Assembly (NCBI RefSeq): GCF_016009175.1
Contig: NZ_JADUCM010000029.1
Location: 1-64,000 of the forward strand
Length of the DNA stretch: 64,000 nucleotides
Direction of reading: 5' to 3'
DNA from: Pseudomonas alkylphenolica
GTDB taxonomy: Bacteria > Pseudomonadota > Gammaproteobacteria > Pseudomonadales > Pseudomonadaceae
The notes beneath the pieces are model-generated. The model made no database searches. It had not been told where the DNA came from and worked only from the letters and a program-made list of their open reading frames with translations. Below are positions 44,507 through 53,977 of the stretch, piece after piece. The first letter of the stretch is position 1; every line of letters begins with the position of its first letter. Made by a program: the position numbers and the translations under genes.

Positions 44507-47500
44507 ATGAGCAAGCAAAAAGACCAATTTATCGCCCTTCTGGGTGATCTCTTCCAGCTCAATCAGTCTGAACTCGACTTCGGTCTGTACCGCATCCTTC
44601 ACGCCCGAAGCGCGCAGATCAAAGCCTTTATCGATACCGAACTGGGCAGCGAGATCGATGCCCACTTCGCCGGCCAATCGCAAAGTAACGCTCATGACGC
44701 GTTAGAAGCCGCCCGCCTAAAAGTCGCCGAGACTCTCGGGGAAGATGCTTTCTTACCCACGGGTGAACTGAAGCCTGAATATCGCGGCACCAAGGTCGGT
44801 AAGGAATACGAGCTTGCCCAGCAGCACGCACGCGATGGCGGCGGCGTACTGGCTGACGATGCCCAGGTATACGAACACCTGTACCGCTTCTTCAGCCGCT
44901 ATTACGACAAAGGCGACTTCATGTCGAAGCGCTACTTTGTCGCCGAAAACGACAGCCGTGCCGCTCCCTATGCTGTGCCCTACGATGGCCGAGAGCTCAT
45001 GTTGCACTGGGCCAATAAAGACCAGTACTACATCAAGTCGAGCGAGGCACTCAGCAACTTCACCTTCGACCTCACTGCAGCCCTGGCCAAAGAACAGGGC
45101 CCGCAAAGCGGTTTCGAATTCCAGCCAGCAACCACAGCCCCCTTAAAGGTACATTTCCGCCTGGCAGCAGCGGCAGAGGGTGAACACAACAACGTCAAGG
45201 AAGGCCAAGAGCGATTCTTTATCATCCACGCGGCAGAACCGCTGAAGCTGGAAACCAACGATAAAGGGCTACCGGAGCTCATCGTACAATTCGACTACCG
45301 CCCGGACAGCACGAAGTCCGGCCAAGCCGGCACCTGGCAACAGAAACGTCTAGCAGAGGCTGAACAGGTAGTAGGCGAGCAGCTCGCCAACCTGGTATTC
45401 AAACACCCTGAGTATCGCGCATTCGAGCAGCCACTATTTGCGCCAGCCCCCACCGATAAGCAGCCCACTCGCACGCTACTAGGCAAATACCTGGGCCAGT
45501 TCACGGCCCGTAATACCATGGACTACTTCATCCATAAGAACTTGGGTGGTTTTCTGCGCCGCGAGCTGGATTTTTATATCAAGAACGAGATCATCCGCCT
45601 CGACGACATCGAGGCCGCCGATGCTCCGCGAGTGGATGAATACCTGAAAAAGCTACGCGTACTGCGCAAGATTGCACGGCGTGTTGTCGACTTCCTCGCC
45701 CAGCTCGAAGACTTCCAAAAAAAGCTTTGGCTCAAGAAGAAGTTCGTTGTCGAAACTCAGTACTGCATTACCTTGAACCGCATTCCAGAAAGTTTCTATC
45801 CGGAAATTGCTGCCAATGAGCGGCAGCGTGAAGAGTGGGTGAAGCTTTTTGCCATTGACCAAACCGAGGAAGACATGGCTCAGCCAGGGTATAGCGAGCC
45901 GCTATCGGTGGCATTCCTGTCATCCCAACCCTACCTTAGCGTGGATACTGCTTTCTTTGAGGAGTCCTTCAAGGAAAGACTGTTGGCTAGCATCAGCAAC
46001 ACAGATGAAAGCCAGGATGGGTTGTTAATTAACGCCGACAATTTCCAAGCTCTACGGCTCATTGAAAAAAGCACACATGCGTCATTCGACATGGTGTACA
46101 TCGATCCGCCGTACAACACCGGAGGGGACGATTTCAAGTACAAGGACCAATACCAGCATTCTAGCTGGATCTCGATGATGCAGGACAGACTGAGGGAAGT
46201 CTCACCACTACTTTCGAACCGAGCAAATTTCTTTTGCAGCATCGACGACAACGAGCAAGCGACGGCCAAAACGATCTTTAACGATCAGTTCGGTAGCGAA
46301 GCTTTTCAAACAAATATAATTGTCCAGTCCAACAAGCGCGGACAGACCTACCAGCCAATTGCAAAGACACATGAGTATGTCCTCGCCTACTCAGTGGGAA
46401 CCGAGGCAGAAGTCAACGAACTCGACAAGCCGGTTAACCCTGACGCACTTAAGGATGGCATCGGACCATACGAGCTATGGGAGCTGAGGAACAGAAACCC
46501 AAAATTCGGACGGTTCAATCGTCCAAACTTGTATTACCCATTGTACGCCAGCCCATCTTCAGTTGACCCTGAGGGATATGCTGCGGTATCCCTTGAATTA
46601 AGCGATGACTACTGCATTGAGATTTTCCCACTAAACAGCACGGGTGCCGAATCATGTTGGCGTTGGGGAAAAGAGAAGTCTCAACTTGCGATAAGTCACC
46701 AAGGCACGCAGAAAATCCTTGCCAAGCAGCGTCGAGATGGCGGGTGGAACGTCTACGAAAAAGCGCGAAAAAGCACAGCCAAGGCAAAATCTATCTGGAC
46801 CGATACCGATGTAATCTACGAACAGGGTACCGTCGAGCTCGGAGCGATGGGACTGCGTGAGTTTGGTTTTCCAAAGCCCTCTGGGTTGCTAAAGAAAATC
46901 ACAAAAATCGGAGCCGATAATGATGCCTGCATTTTGGATTTTTTTGCGGGCACTGGAACTACAGCGCAAGCAGTAATAGACCTCAACAAAGAAGATGGCG
47001 GAAAACGCAAATACACTCTGGTCGAGATGGGCCAGCATTTCGATACAGTACTCCGAGTCAGAATCCAAAAAGCCGTTTATGCCTCCAGTTGGAAAAATGG
47101 CAAGCCCTCCTCTCGTGACGGCATGGGCCAATGCTTCAAATATCTGCGCTTGGAGTCTTTTGAGGACACGCTAAACAATCTGCGACTGCCGGATACTCCC
47201 CGACTAGATGTCAGCTCGTCCGAATTCCACGAAATGGCACGCGACTATCTATTCAAGTACTGGCTGGAGTTCGAAACGGCCGGTAGTCCAAGCCTGCTTA
47301 ACGTTCGCGAGTTCGCTGACCCAACGTCCTACAAGCTCAAGGTCAAACAGGCCGGCAGCGATGCCCAAGTGGAGAAAACCATCGACCTGGTGGAAACCTT
47401 CAACTGGCTGATTGGCCTGCATGTGGCCCACCTCGACCAGCCGCGTCGTTACGCCATTGAACTGATGCGTGAGACTGACCCGGAACTGCCCAAAGATCAG

Positions 47501-47830
47501 GACACACGCTGGCGAACCAGCGCCATCAAAGAACGTGACGACGGCGAGTTTTGGTTCCGCAGTGTGGAAGGTCACATCTTGACCGTACCGGGCGACGACT
47601 TGTCCCGCGAGCGCGTGCTGGTGATCTGGCGCAAGCTGACCGGCGACTCCGGCCGCGATCAAGCAGCGCTGGAAGCTTGGCTGAACAAGCGCGGCATCAA
47701 TCCGCGCGAAAGCGAATTCGAACACATCTACGTCAACGGTAATCATGCCCTACCCACCGACGGCAGTGCCTTCACGCGCGTGCGTCTGATCGAAGAGACC
47801 TTCGCTCAGCGTATGTGGGAGGATGCTTGA
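44507..47830 (+). CDS. Large beta-class adenine-N6 DNA methyltransferase (type III Mod-like)
   Basis: This 1107-residue methyltransferase has DPPYNTGGDDFKYKD at residue ~533 and the SAM motif DFFAGTGTTAQAV at ~811, the order of beta-class type III Mod proteins, with the target-recognition region between them. It is far longer than typical Mod (~650) because of ~500 N-terminal residues of unknown fold and a long tail. The middle (about 46000-47150) is much more AT-rich than the ends, suggesting a swapped recognition domain. res follows, overlapping or nearly so. Confidence 0.87.
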   Translation: MSKQKDQFIALLGDLFQLNQSELDFGLYRILHARSAQIKAFIDTELGSEIDAHFAGQSQSNAHDALEAARLKVAETLGEDAFLPTGELKPEYRGTKVGKEYELAQQHARDGGGVLADDAQVYEHLYRFFSRYYDKGDFMSKRYFVAENDSRAAPYAVPYDGRELMLHWANKDQYYIKSSEALSNFTFDLTAALAKEQGPQSGFEFQPATTAPLKVHFRLAAAAEGEHNNVKEGQERFFIIHAAEPLKLETNDKGLPELIVQFDYRPDSTKSGQAGTWQQKRLAEAEQVVGEQLANLVFKHPEYRAFEQPLFAPAPTDKQPTRTLLGKYLGQFTARNTMDYFIHKNLGGFLRRELDFYIKNEIIRLDDIEAADAPRVDEYLKKLRVLRKIARRVVDFLAQLEDFQKKLWLKKKFVVETQYCITLNRIPESFYPEIAANERQREEWVKLFAIDQTEEDMAQPGYSEPLSVAFLSSQPYLSVDTAFFEESFKERLLASISNTDESQDGLLINADNFQALRLIEKSTHASFDMVYIDPPYNTGGDDFKYKDQYQHSSWISMMQDRLREVSPLLSNRANFFCSIDDNEQATAKTIFNDQFGSEAFQTNIIVQSNKRGQTYQPIAKTHEYVLAYSVGTEAEVNELDKPVNPDALKDGIGPYELWELRNRNPKFGRFNRPNLYYPLYASPSSVDPEGYAAVSLELSDDYCIEIFPLNSTGAESCWRWGKEKSQLAISHQGTQKILAKQRRDGGWNVYEKARKSTAKAKSIWTDTDVIYEQGTVELGAMGLREFGFPKPSGLLKKITKIGADNDACILDFFAGTGTTAQAVIDLNKEDGGKRKYTLVEMGQHFDTVLRVRIQKAVYASSWKNGKPSSRDGMGQCFKYLRLESFEDTLNNLRLPDTPRLDVSSSEFHEMARDYLFKYWLEFETAGSPSLLNVREFADPTSYKLKVKQAGSDAQVEKTIDLVETFNWLIGLHVAHLDQPRRYAIELMRETDPELPKDQDTRWRTSAIKERDDGEFWFRSVEGHILTVPGDDLSRERVLVIWRKLTGDSGRDQAALEAWLNKRGINPRESEFEHIYVNGNHALPTDGSAFTRVRLIEETFAQRMWEDA

Positions 47831-47831
47831 G

Positions 47832-50800
47832 ATGGCTGTAAGTCGAGCCCCGCGTAAAAGCAAAGTACAACCTCCATTGGTGGCCAGTCACTTTCAGGAT
47901 GCCTTGGTACTGAACCAGTACCTTATAAGCTTGATTGGCATCGACCCCTTGGTGGTGCACAAGGATGAAGGTCGTCAGGTGCGACCACTGGAGCTTATTG
48001 CCAAAGCACTGCGCACTACCGAGACCGGCATCGGCCCAGACGGCAAGCACCGCTTTCTAGCAAAGCTGGTCTCGCATCTGCCGACCTCGGCCACCCTAAC
48101 CCCGACTGATTTGGAGCGTTACGACGCCAACCTGGTGGTGCATACGCGGACCATCAATGCCCGGCGCAAACACAAGGGAGAAATCGCCTGGAAGTACTTT
48201 CAGTGGCTGACCCTGCTCTTTGTTGAAATCTACCTCGACCGCTACTTCAACGACCGCCAGGGTCTGTGTGCCGCGCTTAATGCGTTTATCGAGCGTTTCA
48301 ACCAGCACCACCAAGGCCAGGGGCGCGAAACAGGCATCGGCGCGTACGCTGTTGAAGACCTCAACAAACTCTGTCTGCAAAACGCCACGGGCAGCGGCAA
48401 GACCCTGCTTATGCATGTAAACCTACTGCAGTTTGCCCAGCATACGCGAGCAACCGGCCAGGCCGATGCTTACAGCCGGGTCATTGTTCTGTCGCCGAAC
48501 GAACGCCTGTCCGAGCAGCACGAACGTGAGCTGCGCGAAAACGGCTTCTACCCAGAGCCACTGCGCCAGGAAAGTGACCTGATCTCACGAGGGCAAAACG
48601 CCCTCGATGTGCCGCTGTTGACTGAAATTACCAAACTGGCGGACGAACAAAAGGTTAAACAAATGGCCGTCGACAGTTTTGGCGATGCCAACCTGCTGCT
48701 GGTAGACGAGGGCCACCGGGGCATGAGTGGCAGTGACTGGAAAAGCAAGCGCGATAAGTTGGCGGCCAAGGGCTTCACCTTCGAGTACTCCGCCACCTTC
48801 AAGCAGGCAGTCAAAGCAGCCAACGACCGCGTACTGGCCGAGAGCTACGCCAAAGCAGTGCTTTTCGATTACAGCTACCGCTACTTTTATGCGGACGGCT
48901 ATGGCAAGGACTACCGCATATTCAACCTGCCTCGGGATGAGCTGGCCCACAAGGACACTTACCTGACCGCAGCCCTACTGGGGTTTTATCAGCAGCTGCG
49001 CATGTTCACCGAGGCCGGCAATCGCTACACCGGCTACAACCTGGAAAAGCCGTTGTGGGTCTTTGTCGGTGCCAGCGTCACCGGGCGCAAGGTCGATGAG
49101 GAAAACGTATCGCCATCCGATGTGGCACAAATCCTCGACTTCCTTGCACGCTTTCTTGCGCACCGTGAAGCCTTTACCACGCTCATCCATACCGTACTAA
49201 ACGGTAATAGCCAGCAGACGGGTCTGCTCGATGCCCAAGGGCGCGACATCTTCGTGCAGTCGTTCCCTTACCTAAAGGGCTTAAAGCAAAGCGCGGCACA
49301 GTTCTATTCTGACATCTGCCAGCGTCTGTTCCATGCCCCTGGCGGCGGTCACTTGGTGGTAGAACGCGTGAAAGGCGACAGCGGTGAGTTGCTGCTGAAG
49401 GTTGGCAAAGCCGACCAACCCTTTGGAGTAATCAACGTCGGCGATGCTGCTGCGCTGGCCAAACACATTCAGGACGAACTGGAAAACAAACAGTCCCTGG
49501 CCGAGGTGCGCCCCAGCGAATTTGGCGAGCCCGTATTTGGCGACGTACATAAACCGACCTCTCCCATACACATGCTGGTTGGCTCGAAGAAGTTCATCGA
49601 AGGCTGGGATTGCTGGCGGGTGTCCAGCCTGGGCCTTATGCGCATGGGCCAGAGTGAAGGCGCACAGATCATTCAGCTGTTCGGACGTGGAGTGCGCCTA
49701 AAAGGCAAAGAAATGAGCCTGATGCGTACCAGCCGCTATCAACCGGTGAATCCACCAAAGGATATTCACTTCCTGGAAACGCTGAACGTATTCGGTGTGC
49801 AGGCTGACTTCATGGCAACCTTCCGCGACTTCCTAGAAAGCGAAGGCCTACCGCCGAACGATGCACCTCATGTTGAGGAAATCACCCTCAACGTCACCCA
49901 CGACTTTGGCCAGAAGCTGAAGATCCTCCGTTCCAAGTTCCGCAAGGACACCCAGGAGCAGTACGACTTCCGTAAACATGGCCCCATCGTGGATCTCACT
50001 ATCGGTGCTCTCCCACCTGGCATGACCAAGGGAGGAATGCCATTGGTTGTTGATCGCTTCCCACGCCTGCAGATGATCCAGGCCAAAGAGGTCATGGGCC
50101 TGGCCCCCGAGGCAATCGATAACCCACCACGTCATTTCGATGTCCTGCGCCTGTCGATGCTCGACTGGGACAAGCTGTGGTTCGATCTGGAGCGTTTCCG
50201 CCGCCAGCGACACTTAGACAACGTCATCGTAAAAGCTGAAACATTACGGCTGCTGCTGGAGACCCCTGATTGGTATCGCATCCTGGTGCCGGCACATTGG
50301 TGGGCACCCTCGATGGCAAACCTGCGCCACTGGCAGTCAATAGCTTTCGAGCTGCTCAGCGGCGCGCTTGAGCGCTGCTTCAATCACCAAAAGCGAAAAT
50401 ACCTCGATCCCCGCATGGAGCTGGTTCTGCTGACCCGCGATAACGATAACCTGCCGGCTGACGACATTAACTACCACCTGATCGTCGAGGCCACCGAGCA
50501 ATACCTAATCGACGACATTAAGGCGCTGAAGGAAGAGCTCGCTCAAGTTGGCTGGCGTGATCATGGGTACGTACAGGGCTTGAAGCTTGCCGCTCACCTC
50601 TACGAGCCACTGCTATCCAGTGAGAAGGTGAAGATCCTGCCCGTCGCCCTCAATAAGTCCGAGTTTCAATTCGTCGACGATTTGCGCCTATGGCTGGAAG
50701 CCCACGAAGCAAACCTTGCCGAGCGCGGCGAACGTATTTTCCTGCTGCGTAACCTGGTCAAGCAGGGAGTCGGCTTCTTTGAGGCCGGGAATTTTTATCC

Positions 50801-51116
50801 TGACTTCATTCTCTGGAGCCTGAAGGCGGATGGCAGCCAACGCATCTGTTTCATCGATCCTCATGGACTAGAACACGAAGGTCCCGGCAGCGACAAAATT
50901 CAGCTCTCGCAGAACATTAAGGATCTGGAAGCGCGCTTGAGTGACCCAGGCGTGAAGCTGGAGTCGATCATCCTGTCGCCGAGCACAAACCGTATGCGGA
51001 TCGAACACCTGTGGAGCCAACAAGGCCTGCCGGTACCTGACTTGAACGCTCTGCATGTCTTCTTTATTGGAGAGCAGGACTACATCAGCAAAGTAATGGC
51101 ATTGGTGCAGCCTTAA
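47832..51116 (+). CDS. Type III restriction-like DEAD/DEAH translocase-nuclease (Res-like)
   Basis: This ~1094-residue protein has Walker A NATGSGKT (~184-191), DEGH (~292-295), FEYSATF and the SF2 motif VI-like LFGRGVRLKG. The C-terminal segment GNFYPDFILW...ICFIDPHGL is placed like a PD-(D/E)xK nuclease, with DPHG where ExK is usual. With Mod it would form a type III-like restriction enzyme. An overlapping ATG at 47823 exists; 47832 is favoured because GGGAGGA lies about 8 bases upstream. Confidence 0.85.
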   Translation: MAVSRAPRKSKVQPPLVASHFQDALVLNQYLISLIGIDPLVVHKDEGRQVRPLELIAKALRTTETGIGPDGKHRFLAKLVSHLPTSATLTPTDLERYDANLVVHTRTINARRKHKGEIAWKYFQWLTLLFVEIYLDRYFNDRQGLCAALNAFIERFNQHHQGQGRETGIGAYAVEDLNKLCLQNATGSGKTLLMHVNLLQFAQHTRATGQADAYSRVIVLSPNERLSEQHERELRENGFYPEPLRQESDLISRGQNALDVPLLTEITKLADEQKVKQMAVDSFGDANLLLVDEGHRGMSGSDWKSKRDKLAAKGFTFEYSATFKQAVKAANDRVLAESYAKAVLFDYSYRYFYADGYGKDYRIFNLPRDELAHKDTYLTAALLGFYQQLRMFTEAGNRYTGYNLEKPLWVFVGASVTGRKVDEENVSPSDVAQILDFLARFLAHREAFTTLIHTVLNGNSQQTGLLDAQGRDIFVQSFPYLKGLKQSAAQFYSDICQRLFHAPGGGHLVVERVKGDSGELLLKVGKADQPFGVINVGDAAALAKHIQDELENKQSLAEVRPSEFGEPVFGDVHKPTSPIHMLVGSKKFIEGWDCWRVSSLGLMRMGQSEGAQIIQLFGRGVRLKGKEMSLMRTSRYQPVNPPKDIHFLETLNVFGVQADFMATFRDFLESEGLPPNDAPHVEEITLNVTHDFGQKLKILRSKFRKDTQEQYDFRKHGPIVDLTIGALPPGMTKGGMPLVVDRFPRLQMIQAKEVMGLAPEAIDNPPRHFDVLRLSMLDWDKLWFDLERFRRQRHLDNVIVKAETLRLLLETPDWYRILVPAHWWAPSMANLRHWQSIAFELLSGALERCFNHQKRKYLDPRMELVLLTRDNDNLPADDINYHLIVEATEQYLIDDIKALKEELAQVGWRDHGYVQGLKLAAHLYEPLLSSEKVKILPVALNKSEFQFVDDLRLWLEAHEANLAERGERIFLLRNLVKQGVGFFEAGNFYPDFILWSLKADGSQRICFIDPHGLEHEGPGSDKIQLSQNIKDLEARLSDPGVKLESIILSPSTNRMRIEHLWSQQGLPVPDLNALHVFFIGEQDYISKVMALVQP

Positions 51117-51129
51117 GACTTTACTGCAG

Positions 51130-51166
51130 TCATTGAAGTGAAGGGCGGGGGGCTTCACTTCAATGA
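51130..51166 (+). terminator. Long hairpin ending the restriction operon
   Basis: TCATTGAAGTGAAG and CTTCACTTCAATGA form a perfect 14-bp stem around a G-rich 9-base loop, 13 bases after the res stop codon. There is no T-run, but it is the only terminator-like structure after the operon. Confidence 0.65.
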
Positions 51167-51223
51167 TCAAAAAGCTCTAACACCAGAATGAAATGGTCAT
51201 CGCGAACAATGTACGGAGGAAAA

Positions 51224-51452
51224 ATGACGTCGCACCACCTCGGCTCCGCAATGGTGGCTGAATGTGGAAGCGTTAATGCTAGGGGATGCAGTACTCCTAC
51301 CATCACGCATCAAATTGGACCTCCCCAGCATCACACCTGACAGCGCAACCCGTGATTTCTGGAAAGATTGGGGTTCTCAAGCACCGGATATCGAAGCGTT
51401 GGCAAAGGCCGTTGAATCGCTGAGAAGTCAGACTAAAATCGTGGATGGTTAA
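51224..51452 (+). pseudogene. Remnant of a HerA-like ATPase gene with internal deletion
   Basis: A perfect GGAGG and ATG at 51224 opens a short frame (38 codons, stop 51340). From 51264 a different frame reads EALMLGDAVLLPSRIKLDLP...ATRDFWKDWGSQ, which closely resembles the C-terminus of HerA/DUF87-type ATPases, ending at 51452. The start and end of one gene thus seem to survive with the middle deleted and the frame lost. HerA-like ATPases are common in defence islands. Confidence 0.5.
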
Positions 51453-51561
51453 CGTAGCAGCGCATCTCGCAGAGCAAGAGTGGGGGGATAAATGGGGGGA
51501 CAGAAACTGAACCCCTCATAAACTCCAACAAAATAAGGCCAAAACCAACCAATAACGCCGC

Positions 51562-51581
51562 CCACAAGCCGGCTTTTTAAT
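51562..51581. other. Right attachment-site core (attR) of the island
   Basis: Exact 20-base copy of the sequence at 37879-37898. Upstream, GTGGGGGGATAAATGGGGGGAC (51479-51500) echoes the GTGGGGGGACAAAGGG before the integrase start, as expected for integrase arm or transfer-related sequences at island ends. The rest of 51453-51650 shows no gene. Confidence 0.72.
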
Positions 51582-51650
51582 GCCTGCAGAAAACCCGCTC
51601 GGTCTGAGATCTATCGGAAAGCGCCGACCAGCAACCACCCTCCCGGCCAC

Positions 51651-52898
51651 TCACACCCCAAGATCCTGAAAATCCTTACACGTCATCCCCGCGTCATACC
51701 GTTTCATCCCGTACGGCGAACCTGGGTGTCGATGCGAGCATTTCCCGACCGTCCCGACCTTCACGTACAGCTCACTGGTAACCGGGTGCGGTGTCCTCTC
51801 GCCTGCCCACCAGCTGCAACTCGAACACATGTGTTTGGTTGTCAGCGAACACACCTTCTTGTGCTGCAGCGTGAAAGTCCCCAGGTCCGGGCGCCGAGGC
51901 GTAGGCGCTGACCGAGGTGCTTCCCTTCTTGGCTCATCGTCAGCGTCATCAGGTTCTGTACGTCGCGTCCGATAGTGAGCCTGGCTTATGTATTGCCCCT
52001 CTACTCCTTCAGCATGCCCGACACTGAAGAAGTCCTTGAAATACCGATAAGCTGCAAACAGCCCGGCAATTATCAGTAAAAAGACCATCGCCTGTCCCGC
52101 CAGAGCCTTGAGTCTGACCGGCCACGAATTGGCTTTTTCCTGTTCGAGTCGAACCCGTTCTGCTTCCCTCGCCTGCGCCTGAGTTGATGCTATCTGTGCC
52201 CAATACTGGTTGGTGACCTGGCTGAAATCACCGACGTTATACAACCCTTGAGTAGCGTCTGAGTTCAACTTGGTGATGTCGCGGATGCAGGCACCGGCTT
52301 TGACATCCACAGTTTGGCGAGTGCTAGTGAGCACATCGAGCTTACTGATAGACGCCCCCAGGCACCGTGAAAACCGATCCAGCTCAGCCGCATGCAACTG
52401 CTCCAGCGTCAGCCCGGACGCTGTCAGGTAAGGTGGCTTTTTGCCTGGGTACCAAGAGAACGGCGGCGCCTCCAACTCACTGAAGCGCGTATCCAGATCA
52501 GTTGAAACCTGCTTGAACGAGTAAGCAGTTTGCACACCTACAGCGCCGAACAGCTGCGCCAAACCCTTCGAGTAGATCAATTGCTTGACGGTTTTATCGA
52601 AGTCGACCCAACGCTTTCGGGATTGGTTGTAGTCATTACTTTGCGCGGTGGTGAACGTCAGCGCCACGTAGTCGCCTTGTTGTAGCGACTGCACAGCCGG
52701 ATTACTTGCACGGCATTCAGCAACGGTCTTTGAGCGCCAGCGTTCTGAGGCATAGGCTGCCTTTATGCACTGGATATAGCCCTCGACATGGCTTGGGGCC
52801 AAGGCTATGTCGGGAACACTTGCCTGTGAGCCAGTAGATAGCGCTGATAGCAGCACGCCGAAAGCGGCGCAATTGATCACTGAACGAAAAGCATGCAT
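51651..52898 (-). CDS. Exported membrane-anchored protein with Cys-rich C-terminus, unknown function
   Basis: This 415-residue product starts MHAFRSVINCAAFGVLLSALSTG (signal peptide), has an N-terminal extracytoplasmic region of about 250 residues, then one membrane span (ALAGQAMVFLLIIAGLFAAYRYF). The cytoplasmic tail has several Cys and His (KVCSLTTKHMCSSCSWWAGE...KCSHRHPG...TCKDFQ) that could bind zinc. No family is recognised. It lies 55 bases after another membrane protein gene, probably in one operon. Confidence 0.7.
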   Translation of the reverse strand: MHAFRSVINCAAFGVLLSALSTGSQASVPDIALAPSHVEGYIQCIKAAYASERWRSKTVAECRASNPAVQSLQQGDYVALTFTTAQSNDYNQSRKRWVDFDKTVKQLIYSKGLAQLFGAVGVQTAYSFKQVSTDLDTRFSELEAPPFSWYPGKKPPYLTASGLTLEQLHAAELDRFSRCLGASISKLDVLTSTRQTVDVKAGACIRDITKLNSDATQGLYNVGDFSQVTNQYWAQIASTQAQAREAERVRLEQEKANSWPVRLKALAGQAMVFLLIIAGLFAAYRYFKDFFSVGHAEGVEGQYISQAHYRTRRTEPDDADDEPRREAPRSAPTPRRPDLGTFTLQHKKVCSLTTKHMCSSCSWWAGERTPHPVTSELYVKVGTVGKCSHRHPGSPYGMKRYDAGMTCKDFQDLGV

Positions 52899-52953
52899 CC
52901 CTGGGCTCCGTTGCGGGTAACGCCTGATGGTGCGAAAAAAGAAAAAGCAGGTT

Positions 52954-53439
52954 TCAGGTACGCAGGGCGCGACTCGTTTTGGCCCTGCCTTTAAGCCAGT
53001 AGTACCCACCCAACATCAGCAAAAAGCCAACCCACTTGTAAGGCAGCAACTTCACCACGAACCCTGCTGCGGTCCAGTCGTCCCAGGAACGGCCCCCGCC
53101 GCCAAGAAAAAAGGCCACAGTCAGTAGCTGGGTAAACACAACGTAAGCGCCGCCAAACTTCAGCAGGAACATAAATACGCGCTTGCGTTTGGCGATGTAC
53201 TCCGACTCGCTACCAGCACTTGACCGTATGCCACCCAAAACCGCACCGAGAACTAATAATCCTACCGCCCCGGACACGAGTGACAGTGCAGTGGACGCTT
53301 CTGCCAGGTCCCCTTTACCGCCATACAGGTAAATGTAATAAGCCAGGAAGGCCAGATAGAGGGCGAAACCAATCCTGAAAGGACGAGACATCATCGCAAA
53401 ACCGATCAATGCAACGACGATACCAATCACTGCCACCAT
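52954..53439 (-). CDS. Polytopic membrane protein, unknown function
   Basis: This 161-residue protein has about five predicted membrane helices (VVALIGFAMM; GFALYLAFLAYYIYLYGG; LVSGAVGLLVLGAVLGG; FGGAYVVFTQLLTVAFFLGG; KWVGFLLMLGGYYWL). No family is recognised. It is the upstream gene of the pair with 51651-52898 and is divergent from the dynamin operon. Confidence 0.7.
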   Translation of the reverse strand: MVAVIGIVVALIGFAMMSRPFRIGFALYLAFLAYYIYLYGGKGDLAEASTALSLVSGAVGLLVLGAVLGGIRSSAGSESEYIAKRKRVFMFLLKFGGAYVVFTQLLTVAFFLGGGGRSWDDWTAAGFVVKLLPYKWVGFLLMLGGYYWLKGRAKTSRALRT

Positions 53440-53977
53440 TCGTTAGTGCTCCTGCCAGTTCGCTGGATAACCAAGCGAGATCCATTTCATCAAAAAACGA
53501 GCAGCATAATACCAATAGGCCATTACCAAAAAAATGGAGCTGTCGCTAAATGCTTGATGTCGATGGCAACGGCTGAACACTGGCTAAGTACACAGGTAAG
53601 CTTTTCAAGCATGTACCTTGATGCAAGGCCTTTAAAATACGCGCTGCCGCTGAGGAATCCCCCGGGATATGGGCGTTTTGTTGACAGTTTACGATGCCAA
53701 ATCAAAGTGCCATCATGCAGGCAAAACAGATCGCGCCGATGTATAGATTTGAACCGGCGCCCGCTCATCCCGGAAGCGATATGCCTTCAATTACAGGGCA
53801 TGCGTACAACAGCCAACACACAAGGACCTGTGCATGCTTTGCCCCTCGCCTTCGATCGCCCCCCCTTCTCGTACCCCGAGTAAAGACCAGCGTTTACTTG
53901 ATTATCCCAGCGCATAAGCACCTGAGCACCCTATGCGGGTCTTCGCGCAGACCATCAACACTTAAAGGATTATTTTC
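53440..53977. other. 538-base AT-richer intergenic region before the dynamin operon
   Basis: No credible protein gene is visible. A TTGACA hexamer is at 53681-53686 without a good -10 partner. AAAGGA lies just before the first dynamin ATG. Promoters for the dynamin operon and the divergent membrane genes must lie here. Confidence 0.5.

Noticed and set aside
40268..51116. Assigning the operon to DISARM or BREX
   Set aside because: The characteristic partners (DrmA, DrmB, DrmC; PglZ, BrxC, BrxL) are absent; only the SNF2 helicase and a methyltransferase are shared in type.
53446..53883. A 145-codon plus-strand frame before the dynamin operon
   Set aside because: Composition is unlike protein, there is no ribosome-binding site or domain, and overlapping frames are equally open.
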